The translations under genes were made by a program, and so were the position numbers. From assembly GCA_036346405.1 (NCBI GenBank), contig CM070548.1:58216611-58280610 (forward strand): a stretch of DNA of 64,000 bases. Reading direction: 5' to 3'. The DNA is from Phyllostachys edulis (taxonomy: Eukaryota > Streptophyta > Magnoliopsida > Poales > Poaceae). Position 1 is the first letter of the stretch, and each line of letters begins with the position of its first letter. Below the pieces are notes generated by a model. It had not been told where the DNA came from. It worked only from the letters and a program-made list of their open reading frames with translations, and did not search any database. Shown piece by piece: positions 1 to 12,800 of the stretch.

Positions 1-2040
1 AGAAGGGCAGAAGGCGCACGGGCACGGCAAGGCAGGCGTGACGGCGGCCGCTGATCGGATAAGGCAGGTCCCAATCCAAGGTGATGGTGGTGTTTGGGCT
101 GTCGTTTTGCTGCAGCAAGTCTGGATAATTTTTCGAGAAGGGCAGTGACGCCAGTGTTGGTCACTTGTAAGATTTGGGCTCGTTTAGGCGTTTTATTGGG
201 CCCATGGTGGCACTGCAATGTGGGCCGATTCAATGAAGCTAGCAACCCATTTGGTTCGTTGGATCTTTCATCAAGTGCAAACTAATCTGAATACATTGTA
301 TGAACTTTTTTGTAGCCACTAGCAGTGTCACTTTTGCCATTTGTATTTTGTTTCTGCCACTGGATTTGGAATTCCCAGTTATATGTGGGCCCAAACAGTG
401 CGAATGGCAAAAAACAAAAATCCCCCATTATATAGATAGATCTTGATTCTTCGGTTAGATAGATGCTAAATTTGATGAAGATCCAACTAATTGATTAGAT
501 AGATCTTGATTGTTTGGTTCAATCTTACAGTACCACAAACAAATTCCTTGCAAACCAATCTAATTTGATTGAATTGCAAGCACAGAGAACTTGCAAACTG
601 ATCTAAAAAAAGAATTGCAACACAAGGATTTCGGCTCAAGCCAAGAACAAGGGGCTCTTGACTTGCGCCAAAGTTGAACACCGGATGAGAACTCTCTCCC
701 TCTCTCTTTCGACAATCTCTCCTAATGTCTCTCAATCTCTCTCAAGAACACACCATACTTTGTGCTAAGTGGCTTTTCTGTTTATTCATCAAAACATAAT
801 CTAAACCCCCTTTACAATGTGCGACCCGGGGGAGGGGGGTTGTTATATAGCCTCCACGCAAGCACGATCTTGGCCTTGGCCGACTTAAAGTCTCCACACA
901 CATGTGGCAAAGCAGGACTTGGATTATAGCTCTTAAAAACAGAGAGTACAAGCAATTTCAGAATTAAATTTCAGCAAAAAGGGATTTTGGATTTTCTAGC
1001 TAAAACCGAAACTATCTAAAGTCACAAACCTATTCGGACTCTTTCAATTTAAAAAGGAAATACATGAAATTCGACATTGATGTTTTGTGCTGATATTCGG
1101 ATTGAACTTGGAGCCCAATTCGAACTCTTTGCATTTGTTGGATTTCGGCTAAAGCATGGTGGTGGAAGTGGTTTCCTTCTCCATGCCTTGGCTGCAGCCC
1201 CCTTGGTTCCCTCCTTGGCCCATGCAAAGCCTATGCGCCCTCCACCCTCCTTGCCTTGGCTTGGGCTTGTTTTCCTTCTCCCACACAGCTCCTTTGGTCT
1301 CCCTTGGGCCACATGCTTCTCATTCGATGTAGCCTACATGATAGGCTTCCATCTTTGCACCGCATGCCAAGGGCCAAGCCCATCCTTCGGCCTCGGTTGG
1401 TCCACATGCATGCTTTGCTTGAAATCTTGGCCCATGCGTCCATCTTGGCAACATGCTTTCTTGCTGCCCATATGCCGTATGCAACCCACGAGCTTGCGTC
1501 CACATGTGTGCCAGCATCCTTCCCCATGCACTAGGGTTTTTGCCTTGCCTCCCCATCCTCCCTCTCGGCACCCTTCATTGTTCTCTTAGTTAAAACTGCA
1601 TCAAACGAAGCTATAACTTGAGAACGCAATTTAGAATTACAAACTAAACTTGTAGGAGTACTTGGCGTCATATCAAAATTGCTACTAGTGCATTTTTGAA
1701 ATTAGAAGATTGGTTATCAAACTTTATGTTTTAAAAACCAGCATTCTATATAGCAAATTTAAAAAACCAACATTCTATATAGCAAATTCATACGATTTGA
1801 CGCTACCAAGAGGGATTATAGCATGTACCTTTAAGTTCCTTAGAGCATGTACTCCAAATAACAAGACTTAAATAATTTGTACTAATCTTTGAAAAAAAAA
1901 GGAAAAGTCAATAATTTGTACTAATCTTTGAAAAAAAAGAAAAAGTCAACTTTTCAACCCTCAACTTGGGTCTTGGTTCGATTTTCAACCATGAACTTTG
2001 AAACTGTCTAATCTGGGACCTCGAACTAACGAAATTGTCC
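1..2040. other. Gene-free repeat-derived sequence
   Basis: I recognise no gene here. The overlapping reading frames on both strands at about 1.05-1.6 kb come from C/G-rich sequence and look like no family I know. Two small tandem duplications are visible: one of about 29 bp at 1735-1790 and one of about 37 bp at 1873-1945 with A-runs. The end of this block (about 1.94-2.04 kb) and the sequence after 7053 together resemble one non-coding repeat that was split by the solo LTR at 2046-7048. Confidence 0.5.
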
Positions 2041-2045
2041 ACTTT
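2041..2045. repeat. Target-site duplication ACTTT, left copy
   Basis: This matches the copy at 7049-7053 exactly and immediately precedes the TG start of the solo LTR. Confidence 0.75.
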
Positions 2046-5000
2046 TGTGAGAACCCTGACAATCTAATTAAGCTAAGCAAGGATAAACAGTTTTGCATAG
2101 TAAAATAAACTAACCAACACAGTAATTGCCAACGAATTGGACACAGAACAAACTCAAATTTCATCGTCACTGCAAACTCAGATTTATGAACCCAAAAATT
2201 TCGACTAAACTAAAACAGCGCTAATCAATAATTAGCAGTAAATAAAATTCACCTAAATAAAAACAAAACATAAGCTTAGTTGATATTGAATGCATTACCA
2301 AACATTTTCATATAAAAATATATTATCAAGAATTCATGTCAAGCGAACCTAAAACATTAAAGACAAACGCAGATTAAATTATAAGAATCCATTATAGTGT
2401 GAATTATTAAAGCGATAATAAAACACTGTTACACTCCCAAATTAATTACAAGCGAAAGTAAAAAAAAATTATTACAACGACATACAAGAAATTATTTATG
2501 GAGCAAAAGTAATATATTACAACTTGACATTTATTACAAGATTGATTTATAACAGGTCAAAATATAAATTACAGCATTTAATTAAATTACAATATAAATT
2601 CTTGCATTGCATTCCGCCGAAGCCCTCCTTGTACCATTGTCCACCTATCGTCAGCCATCGAGCCCATCCTTCGGCCAATCCAAAGAACCCGACACACCGT
2701 TCCATCGCTCGCCATCGACCAATACACAAGTAGAGAACGAAACGCGTTAGAATAGAATTAGAATATAGGAAGTGGCCATCAGATTTCCCCAAAGTGCAGT
2801 AGGATACTCGGAACAATCTGAGTAGTCAGTCCCTTGGCCATCAAGATACCTAGACCAACCGGAGTTAGTCGCCCCCTTGATCGTCAAGATATCTAGACCA
2901 CCTGAGGTCATTCGGCACCTGTCACTTCTATGGGTTTTCATCCCTTGGAAGTTTAAAAGCCCAACACCCACTTTTACCAATTGCCTCAACCCTAATAAAA
3001 TCCCACAATACATCTCTCCATAAGCCATACCCTCAGTCAGAGCATCACAGGGTCTCGTCTCACGAGCAACACCACAAAGCTCCAGTTATGAACCCAGCCG
3101 AAGCAATTCCTTACTCCAAAGCCAACACAAGCATTCCAAGCTTCTAGTTCTCAGTGAAAGCAAAGGGATAGGATCATGGTAAAAAGGAACAGAGGAATGG
3201 TAACCCCCCCCCGGTATAAGCCTTTCCCTTCACAAAGCACCACCCTTCCATGCCCAAGCCTCACACCCATTCCACTGCCACCACCAAAACCCAAGGCAAC
3301 AAAACCAAAGGCCAAGCCACTGCCTATAGCCAACCACCAAGCCACAAGCACAGAGCTAGCACAAGCACCATTGCCCCCTCCACCAAAAACAGACACCTAG
3401 AAGGCAACTGGGGGAGAAGAAGCAAGGAAGTAGAGGAAGACCAAAGGAGCAAGAACGACGGTAGCGACGGCCTCAAACCATCACCGACCACCAGGAACGA
3501 TGCAGATCCAACAAGAACCAGGAGGACCAGAAGCACCGAGGAGCACCGCGACCACAACCGGCCACCACTACTGCCATCCTATTTCCCCAAAACCAACCAA
3601 ACTAAGGTAACCCATCCCCATTGTCAGTTTTGACCAAACCGAATGACCCAGCATGAACCAACATTTCTCAGAGGGCACCATCCATGGTAGCCTCAGTCAA
3701 AAACATTGTCGAGCATACACCACTAACACAAGTAATAGCAGTAGCATAGCAATAGCCCTCAGTCATTCATCACAGAGCAGGAGAGGGAGGGAGTAGAGAA
3801 GGGCAGAGGTACCTCAGTGAGCCTTGTTAACCCACCTCCGTCATCCACCTTGCATGAACCTCAGGAGCCTGCATCTGTAGTTTTTACCATGCATCAGCAC
3901 ACTAAAATCCGCAAGTAAACCACCAACATTAAACAGCAGTGGTTAAATCAAAGCACGTACATAAACATTGAAAATATTAGAGAAGAAATCGTAAAGGGAA
4001 AATTGGGAGCCATTAGCCTATTGTGTAGAAGCAAGGGGGGCAAGGGTCGGCGGCCGCAGGCCGGGCCGGCTGAGCTACCGGAGCACCAAGGGGACTCGCG
4101 GGGGCCAAGGAGCCAGGGGGAGGTGCTGGACCGAGCCGGCCGGGCCGGTGCATAGCTGGCCGAGATGGAGCGGGACCGGGCTGGAACCAAGGCCGGGAGG
4201 AGGAGTGGACGAGCCAGGCACGACTGAGCTGGAGGTGAGTCCGGGCAAGCGCGAGCCGGGGAGGAGCTCGGGCCAATCGCAGGGAGGCGGGGATGAACCA
4301 GAGGGAGCTGGGAGCCGAAGAGGACACGGGTCAGCGGCACCATGGGGATGCGGCGCCGGCAGCAGGAAGGAGCCAGGGGACGACCAGAGGTGGCGGCGCA
4401 GGAGCTGCGGGCGACCACGGGCCGAGCCATGGGCAAGGCAATCGCAGGGCCAAAGGCGCGCGACGGCCGGAGCCGCTGGTCGGGCTGCCACGAGTAGCGA
4501 TGGCGCACGGGCCAGGAGGCGCTGAGGCGCAGGGAGTCGCACGACCGTGCCGATGCGGGTGCTTACACGGGGGAAGGTCAGCAGCGGCAAGCCGAGGGCG
4601 CAGGAGACCGGCGACACCAGCGGCGAAGTCGGTGCAGGGAGCCGAGCTAGAGGGAGAAGGCGCCAGGAAGAGGCGGCGTTGTGGGAGAATGGAGAGGAAG
4701 AGAGATTTTGGGGGGAGGAGAAAGAGATGAGGAGGGGGCTGTGTGGGTGTGTGGCGGCCGGGAAGATGAGGGAGAGAGAGGAAATTAGGTGGAGTTAGGG
4801 ATTAGATGATTAGGGTTAGGGTTAGGAAGTTAAGTATAGGAATTATTTTTAGGAAAATGTGTAAATTCTAGTAAATTTTAGTAAGTGAATTATGTGACAT
4901 TAGAGGTTAGCAATAAAATTAATAAGTGTTAGCGCTGTATATATTTCTCGACCAAATGAATTTAATTAGATCACGTAGGGGTAAGCGGTCATACATCAGT

Positions 5001-7048
5001 CCGGTACATAGTAAATCAAAATAGGATAAATTGTCGTAAAATTTGTTAGTAAAAAGTGGGTATGTGTGTGTAGCAAACCTTTAAATATTAGACGAATAGC
5101 CAGAAGTACGGATTTTTAGACCACGTTAGAATCTTTAACAGTATGCAAGCCAGTCTAAAATAAAAATAGGAAAAGGTGTAAAACATTAATATGAGACATT
5201 GTAAAATAAATAAATCACCAGTTCGAACCGCTAAGTTAAATAGATAACCTATTATGTTGAAAATAATTTAATCAAGTTAAAATAATTAATTAAACCAACT
5301 CAAAGCCTAATTAGAGAATTAAATAAAATAGTGCGCAACTAAATAAAATAAATTAGGTGAATAAAATTTGATAAACTTAATAAAATACGAGTACGAGTAG
5401 TATTTTATTTTCTGTGTGATAAACGCATGTTTCGACAACTCGACCCTAGAACGAACAGACCGAATAGACTGTAGAATGACCACAGTTGGGGAGTGCTAAC
5501 CTAACGGGGTTTCAAAAAAAATGTTATTAAAGTAAAATCCACTAACGAAAAGAATTATTTGACTAATGTACACCTAGTAGCACTCAATTGCCACTAAGTG
5601 TTTACTTATTTATTTATTATTCGCACTGTCGTATAAATTGCAGCAGACGAACCGACGCAGGCAGGAGTAGTTGATACAGATTTCCTCGGCGACAATCCCT
5701 TCTACAATTATGAAGGCAAGCTATTCTCTTGATCACCAACATAGTTATATTAAATGTAAATTGTATATTGCTGTATCATATATGTATTGCATCAAAACTA
5801 TGTCTCAAAATCAAATCGGATTAAAGATGAAAATGAGATGAAGATAAGAAATCAGAATGAGATGAAGAAAGAGAATTACTTGGCTAGTAAAGGGGGCCCG
5901 GGCAGGGGAACACGACGACGACGACGATGATGAGGTAAGAGGTGGGACCCCTTTACATATGGTTAAAATATAAGGACCAACAAAACTCTTACTCAGTTAG
6001 AGGCTGTATTTTAAATGCCAACCATTTTCCCATTTTGACGGGCAGAAAATGCTACCTTGTTACGTGATTATCCTCTCCATAGTGGGTAAGTAACGTTGCA
6101 TGGGTTGAGTTAGGGAAGAACCCAGGACCGGTAGGAAAAATCCGGAAGTAGGGGATCCAGGGCATTATAGTAACGCAAGGTGGATTGTTGGGTTAGCGTC
6201 CCAACCAACATTACTAGAACTCGGTGGATGACTAGGTCAGCACTGTGACAAGGTCAACACCGACGAAAAGTAATGGGTGGAGGCTTAATCACGTAACTTA
6301 AAAAACTTTCTGTATTCTAAACGCGAACCCGCATCAAAGGAAATGCAGGGGACCTGGCTCATTTAGGGTTCAGAATAGCTATGGGTAAAGTGGTACAAGC
6401 CAGCGCAATGTTATATCAAATCATGAATTCATGCCTGTCTCCTAGATTGGAGTCTACGGGAACTGCTAGGGGTTTATATTCTCTCCGAGTGACAAGTAGT
6501 ATCTTCAGAATTAAAATTACAACCTAAATTTTGATGACTATTTTCAGAACAAGAGAAGAGGTAAGAATTTGATAAGGACGAGAGGTAGAGTCATCAGGTG
6601 CATTTTTGCTATTAATGCTTGCCGAGTACACTAGTACTCGCTCTTGCTATCTCTCCCCTTGCTTAGATCCTAGTCCGGCTGGGAGTTATCCCAAGTGGGA
6701 TGAGGGATTCGCAGGTGCCGAGGAGGCTTCTGGTGACGGAGGCATTGGTTACGCGAAGCAGGGCGAGGAGGACGCCCTATTCGACTCGTGGGACAAGTAG
6801 ACTGCCGGAGGGACCTAGCCGGAAAGCACAGGGAATGTATTGTTCCGTTGTAATTAAATAATTATATCCATGACCTTAGCCTTGTGTGGCTACTGTTGTA
6901 ATAAAGAACAATTTCTATCTTATTGTTCTGTTGTGCCAACTCTGGTAAAAGCTTACTATTCGTTGGAGCAGTGTTCTACTGAGCAAACAAATAGTAATCC
7001 GTATGCCTAAGTGTGATTACCCTTGGGGTAATGACATAGGACGCCACA
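2046..7048 (+). mobile_element. Solo LTR of a Ty3-type retrotransposon (possibly with a nested insertion)
   Basis: The element starts TGTGAGAACC and ends GGACGCCACA. It is flanked by a perfect 5-bp duplication ACTTT at 2041-2045 and 7049-7053, and joining the flanks restores a continuous host sequence. No protease, reverse transcriptase or integrase is recognisable inside. The forward-oriented 3' third carries a GAGTAC/GTACTC hairpin (6624-6639) about 410 nt before the end, as in other solo LTRs of this window. The length of 5.0 kb exceeds the others (2.2-3.3 kb). A G-rich block at 4.0-4.75 kb looks like a reversed LTR leader, and TGTTACACTCCC at 2427 looks like an LTR edge, so a reverse-oriented LTR may be nested here. 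I could not find its other end. Confidence 0.7.
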
Positions 7049-7181
7049 ACTTTACCCCCTCCACCCAAACTAGAGTGGTTTTGATCTGATGTGGCAAAGG
7101 TTTTTAATCCACATTAGCAAAGTGGAGACACAAGCGCTAAGTCAGCTAGTACTAGGTCGGATTCGAGTCAAGCTCAACTAG

Positions 7182-8592
7182 TGTAGGATCAAGGATGACC
7201 GACTAGAGGGGTGAATAGGAGGTTTCTAAAAATCTTGTGCTCTAATTAACAATTTTAACAAGTATAGTCTAATTAGATAATTCTAGCACAAGTCAAGAGA
7301 CAAATTCTAAGTTCACTAAGTCACCACGAGGCTATGTCAATACTAAATACAATTCTATCTAAGCAATTCTACACAAATAAGTAGCTAGAAATGTAAATAC
7401 GGAAATAGTAAAGACAAGAGAGAAAACCACAAAGAAGACAATTGATGTTTTTCCCGTGGTATCGAAGATTTGCTGATCTTCACTAGTCCACGTTGAGGTG
7501 AGCCTAAACGAATTAGACCGGCTCCACAAATTGAGCCTAATGAACTCAATTCCACTAGGATTGTTCTTCCTCCACTCTAGAGATGGTGAGCACCGAACCA
7601 CTCACAAATGGTACCGGACCTCTTCACAACCTTCTTAAAGAGATCACTGCACAATCTTCCTCCAAGCCATCTAGGTGTCGGCAAGCACCAAGAGTAATAA
7701 ATCACAGCCCTTGCTTGAAGGTTATCAAATTCCAAAAGGTCAATAAATGATGCAAATGCACTTCAATGCTCTCAACTACCTCAAAATGTGAAATATGAGC
7801 AAATAAGTAGTAGAGACTGCACCAATAACTCTAAGGTATTCAATGAGGTCGGGGGTCTTGAGCTTGGTGCTGGTGAGGGTATTTATAGCCCCCAACTACA
7901 AATCCGACCGTTTGAAGATCCCTAAAAAATTCAGCAGGTGCGGTATTACCGCCATTGATCAGCCGGTACTACCGCACCTACTATTCAACGATCATATGGG
8001 GTTCATTAAATGCTTCTGAACTAGCTGTTACAGTTTGGTGCGGTACTATCGCACTCATATGGTCTGGTACTACTGCAAGGTGGTAGTACCGCTCGGCTCA
8101 ATCGGAACTACCGTTTTCTAGAGGAGGAAAAACTCACAAAAACATGATCTCTAGAAATAACATACCGTCAACTAGGAATCGGTCCTACCGCACTACGGTA
8201 CTACCGCTCCTCAGGTGCGGTCATACCGTTATTACTGAGATTTTTCCAGATGTTGTTCTAAATGAAATGCATGACTCTTAGTTGATCAATGTGGCACATC
8301 ATAAGTTTTCAAGCTACTAGCCATGATCTCTATTTATAATACAATATCTAGCCTATAAATCTAGACTTTCCACCAATCACCGAGACCGGTAAAAACTATA
8401 AAAGGGTCTTTAGGCTACATAATACCTTTGTCTTGAGCCACGCCAATCTTTTATTGTCTTTGCATTGCCATTTCCGTGTTGTCATCCATAATCTAGGACT
8501 AAACGTTAAAACATCTTAGCACACACGTTAATCCCTTAACAAATTGTTGTCATTAATTACCAAAATCATTTTTAGGGGCCTAGATGCTTTCA
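7182..8592 (-). mobile_element. Solo LTR, SIRE-like Copia family
   Basis: The 1.41-kb element starts TGTAGGATCA and ends GATGCTTTCA, with a perfect duplication ACTAG at 7177-7181 and 8593-8597. Its left edge and its interior (about 7.44-7.57 kb) resemble the LTRs at 33.07 and 42.59 kb, where the PBS lies next to the same edge; the LTR is therefore on the minus strand. A cluster of GGTACTACCGC-type quasi-palindromes occupies about 7.94-8.23 kb. No internal domain is present. Confidence 0.8.
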
Positions 8593-8846
8593 ACTAGCCG
8601 GCTCGGTTGGACCAACTACGCACAACACCGATCAGTAGTGTGCTTCTTCTTAGATGTGTCCAAATGAGTCGTGCCTGCCGGCCTAGCCCACAGCATGAGA
8701 CTGTTGGCCCGACACTATAGTTCGGTCGGACTAGCACGGCCCGACCAGGCGTGTCGTGCTTGGGTTGGCACCCTAGTCTAGTGGGCTGTCCTATCCCGAG
8801 CCCGGCCAACTAGGCACGACACGATTAGGCCATTTAGTGTCGTTGG

Positions 8847-8869
8847 TGTTAAAAGTGTTGTATATTCTA

Positions 8870-8903
<34 letters not shown>

Positions 8904-9022
8904 GACCATGTGGCCCATGTAACCCATGAGGCCCATGTAATAATGTCTATATATACCCTCTCAATTAATTAATAAACTGCACAGTTGTGAATAGCAAAAC
9001 CCTAGTCTCAACTTTTCTAACA
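8847..9022 (+). repeat. 5' LTR of the Copia element
   Basis: The repeat starts TGTTAAAAGTG and ends TTCTAACA. It contains a (TC)n run at 8873-8901 and a TATATATA-like promoter motif near 8949. The partner is at 14028-14210. Confidence 0.92.
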
Positions 9023-9034
9023 TGGTATCAGAGC
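9023..9034 (+). promoter_or_regulatory. Primer binding site (initiator Met-tRNA type)
   Basis: TGGTATCAGAGC directly follows the 5' LTR. It is complementary to the 3' end of plant initiator methionine tRNA, the usual Copia primer. Confidence 0.9.
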
Positions 9035-9864
9035 AATCTCCAACCCTAGTTCTGTTTCCTTGAGCAACCGCTGCCGTTGTTGGCTCGTTGCTCCTTCACC
9101 GCAGGCCGGCGGGCCCCAAGCCGCCCCCCCCCCTTCCTCATATGCGTGCTCTGCCGTCGCCGCCTACCCTTAAGAGCTTGCTCACCTCTGTCTTCACCTC
9201 ACCAAATCCAGCGCATCCGGAGCTCGCCCATCCTCTGCTTCTACCGCATCCTCGCCCAGGATCCGACGCATCTTCGTGCTCTGTCGTCGCCACATCCTTG
9301 CCCGGGATCCGGTGCACCATTGATACTATACCATCCAGTGACCATTGATCCTCTACTTCTTCACCTCCATCGCACGGGAACACACGAGCTCGTCTTTGTT
9401 GCCTAGGAACACCCGAGCTCGTCTCCGTCGCGCGCACTAGATCCTGCTGCCTCTTCGCCGATCCAACCTGGATCTGGCACACCATCGATCTAGCGCACAC
9501 CATCGATCTGGCACATCTTCACGTCACCATAGCCTGGATCCCACTGGCTCCTCGTCGATCCAGCCTGGATCCCGCTGCCTCCTTGCCGATCCAGCCTGGA
9601 TCTGGTGCACCATCAATCTGGAGTTCGCACAGGTCCAACCGCACGACAACTCTGTGGCACTCCGTCAACTACTCTGTGGTACTCTGGTGACCTCCTTCTC
9701 AGTACTTGGTTGTTGGCTACTATGTGGTACTTGGTACTGGCTAATACTCTATGATACTCATTGTTGAATCCGCTCCTGGTTTTTTATGCTTGCTGCTTGC
9801 TACTGTTGATACTCACTTGTTAGTATTACTGTTGCTTACTACCATGTGGTTGTGGTCCATCAAG

Positions 9865-12800
9865 ATGGCAAAATCTAACTCAATGTTTAGGGGTAGTTCA
9901 TCTCTCGTGTTTACAGACATCAAGCTAGATGGGTTGAATTATCGAGCATAGGACTTCTTAGTCAAGACAACTCTCAGGGGTTATGGTTTGGCCTCTCATT
10001 TGACTGACGATCCTCCTGATCTGAAGAAGGTTCATGTTGAGGCGGTAAAGGCTTGGCAGAAAGAGGATGGTCGTGTCATGACTAACCTTGTTCTGAGTGT
10101 TGATGTTTCTTTGAGGATGAATCTAGAGTATCATACTTTAGCCAAGCGGATGTGGACATACTTTGAAAAGAGATATGTTCAGTCTAGTGGTGCTCTTTGT
10201 TTCACATTGCTCAAGAACCTTCATAGTATTCAGCAACAGCAGGATCAATTAGTAGAGGAGTATTACAGTGCTTTCACTCATGTCACTGGCCCTCTAGAGT
10301 CTATGACACCAAAGGCTGCTGCTGCTTGCTAGTCTTGTGTTGCCAAAGATGAGTATGCTCAACAAACGCTCATGTATCAGTTTGTGATGGGGCTTCGATC
10401 AGAGTTTGAGCTTGTTCGTACTTAGTCACTTAACTACCACACTCCACCGACTTTGACTGAGGTGCTCTTTAGTTTTATTACAGAGGAGACTCGTCTCCAT
10501 TCGCTTATGCCTACCTCAGTATCCTCATCACAAGCTGTCCTAGGTATCTCATATCGGTTTGGATCTATCAGAGCAACACCCATAGGAGTGCTGGTATGTT
10601 CTCATTGCAAGAGGACTGGTCATCCTATTGATAAGTGCTTCAAGTTACATCCAGATCAGCTTGTTGATTATCGTGCCAGACATCCATCTGATCGTCATCG
10701 TGGAGCACCTACTGGGCCTCCGAGAGCACTTACTGGAGCAGTCACTGCTACCACACCCACCCCTATTGTGACTTCTGGATCAGTGTCTGCTATGACCTCA
10801 ATTGCACCTTCTGCTTCTAGCGCTGCTCATCCTTGGGTTCTAGATTCGGGTGCCTCTTTTCAAGTCACATCTAACAACTCTCAGTTTGTTGCTCGTAGGC
10901 CCGTGACTAATGCTGCATATGTTCACACTGCTGATGGTACACCTTACTCTACTACCCACCAGGGCATTCTCTCTACATCTCACTTCTCTGTTCTTGATGT
11001 GTCTTTTGTTCCTCAGCTATCTATGAACCTTCTTTCTATTGGTCAACTCATTGATATGAATTGTTTCATTGGATTTGATGATTCTTCTTGTTTCATTCAA
11101 GATCGTCAGAGCAGAAGAGTGATTGGTTCTGGCCATCGCCGTAGAGGATCTCCTAGTCTCTATGTCTTGGACACCTTACATCTTCCTTCCACCAGTACGT
11201 CGAAGGCCTCAGTGTCTTCTGCTATGTCATCATCTCAGTCTCCTGTTGGTTCTTCCTTCAGCAAGTGGCATCATAGACTTGGTCAACTTTGTGGAGCTCA
11301 TCTCACCACTCTAGTTCACTAGGATTTCTTAGGTTATGTCACTATTCAGTCTAGTTTTCATTGTACTGATTGTAAGCTGGGAAAATAGCTACAACTTCTA
11401 TATTCTTGTAGTACCTCTCAGTCTTCTGGTCCTTTTGATTTGGTTCATTCAGATGTATGGGGTCCATCTCCTTTTGCTTCAAAGGGTGGTCACAGTTATT
11501 ATGTCATATTTGTTGATGATCACTCTCGATATACTTGGATCTATTGTATGAAACATCGCTCTCAGTTGATTTCCATTTATCAGTCTTTTGCTATGATGAT
11601 TCATACATAGTTTTCTTCTTCCATTTGTGTTTTTCGTTCTAACTCTGGGGATAGTATCTTTCATTAGCCTTTCATCAGTTCCTTTCTTCTGAGGGTACTC
11701 TTCCTCAGCTCTCATGTCCTGGTGTTCATGCTCAGAATGGTGTTGCTGAGCGCAAGTATCGTCACATCATTGAGACAGCTCGTACTCTTCTCATCTCCTC
11801 CATTGTTCCCTCTCACTTCTGGGGGGAAGCAGTCTATATGGCATTCTATCTCATCAACTGTCAGCCCTCTTCAAGCTTCAGGGCAAGTGTCTTGGTGAGG
11901 TCCTGTATAGAGCACCTTCTCGCTATGCTCATCTTCGTGTTTTTGGTTGTGCCTGCTATGTCCTTCTAGCACCTCGTGTGCGCACAAAGCTGAGTGCTCT
12001 GTCGGTTGAGTGTGTCTTCTTGGGTTATAGTCCTGAGCATAAGGGCTATCGTTGCTATGATCCCTCAGCAAGTCGTATTCACATCTCTTGTGATCTGACC
12101 TTTGATGAGGGTCGACCTTTCTTTTATCATCCTTCTACACATCACGCTCCTTCCACAGATTTCGCCTCCTTTTTGTGTCTACTTCCTATTCTTTCACCAG
12201 ACTTGTCTTCTCCAGATACACCTTCTCCACCAGTTTCACCTTCTAGTGTGTTGCCTCTACCAGCTCCACCAGTTCTAACACTTCCACTTTTCCCTTTCAC
12301 TATAGTCGTCGACAGAGAGTTCCTTCTGATCCTTAGTCCTCCTCTCCTCCACTTGATCCTCCGGCCAGTACCATCGACTCTGACGATCATTCTACTACAT
12401 CACGGTATGGCCTACGTGATCGTTCCTCTATTCAGACACCAGAGAGATGGGGTTTTTGTTGTGTAGGTGTAGTAGCTGAGCCGAGTACCTATCAAGAGGC
12501 TGCCAGTGTACCTAAGTGGTAGTTGGCTATGACAGAGGAGCTCACAACATTAGAGCGTACATGCACTTGTGATCTTGTTCCGCTACTATCTGGAGCTGTT
12601 CCTATCACTTGCAAGTGGGTGTACAAAATAAAGAACAAGTCAGATGGGTCAGTAGAGCGATACAAGTCTCAACTTGTTGCAAGAGGTTTTCAGCAGGCTT
12701 ATGGTCGAGATTATGATGAGACTTTTGCTCCAGTTGCTCATATGACCACAAATTGCACTCTTATTGTCAAGCAGCGTGATGCACGCACATGGACTATATC

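Noticed and set aside
1995..2000. ACTTT followed by TGAAAC as the left edge of the solo LTR ending at 7048
   Set aside because: ACTTT at 2041-2045 followed by TGTGAG gives a full match with 7049-7053 and a better host join; the first option needs an LTR ending in AC.
4013..4798. Long Arg/Gly/Pro/Ala-rich frames on both strands
   Set aside because: Same cause: GC-rich LTR leader sequence with no recognisable motif.
4808..4830. TTAGGGTTAGGGTTAGG, telomere-like
   Set aside because: Only two to three units without a longer array; it is part of an LTR leader-like G-rich block, and plant telomeres use TTTAGGG.
5214..5228. GTTCGAACC resembling a tRNA B box
   Set aside because: No matching A box, acceptor stem or cloverleaf could be drawn around it.
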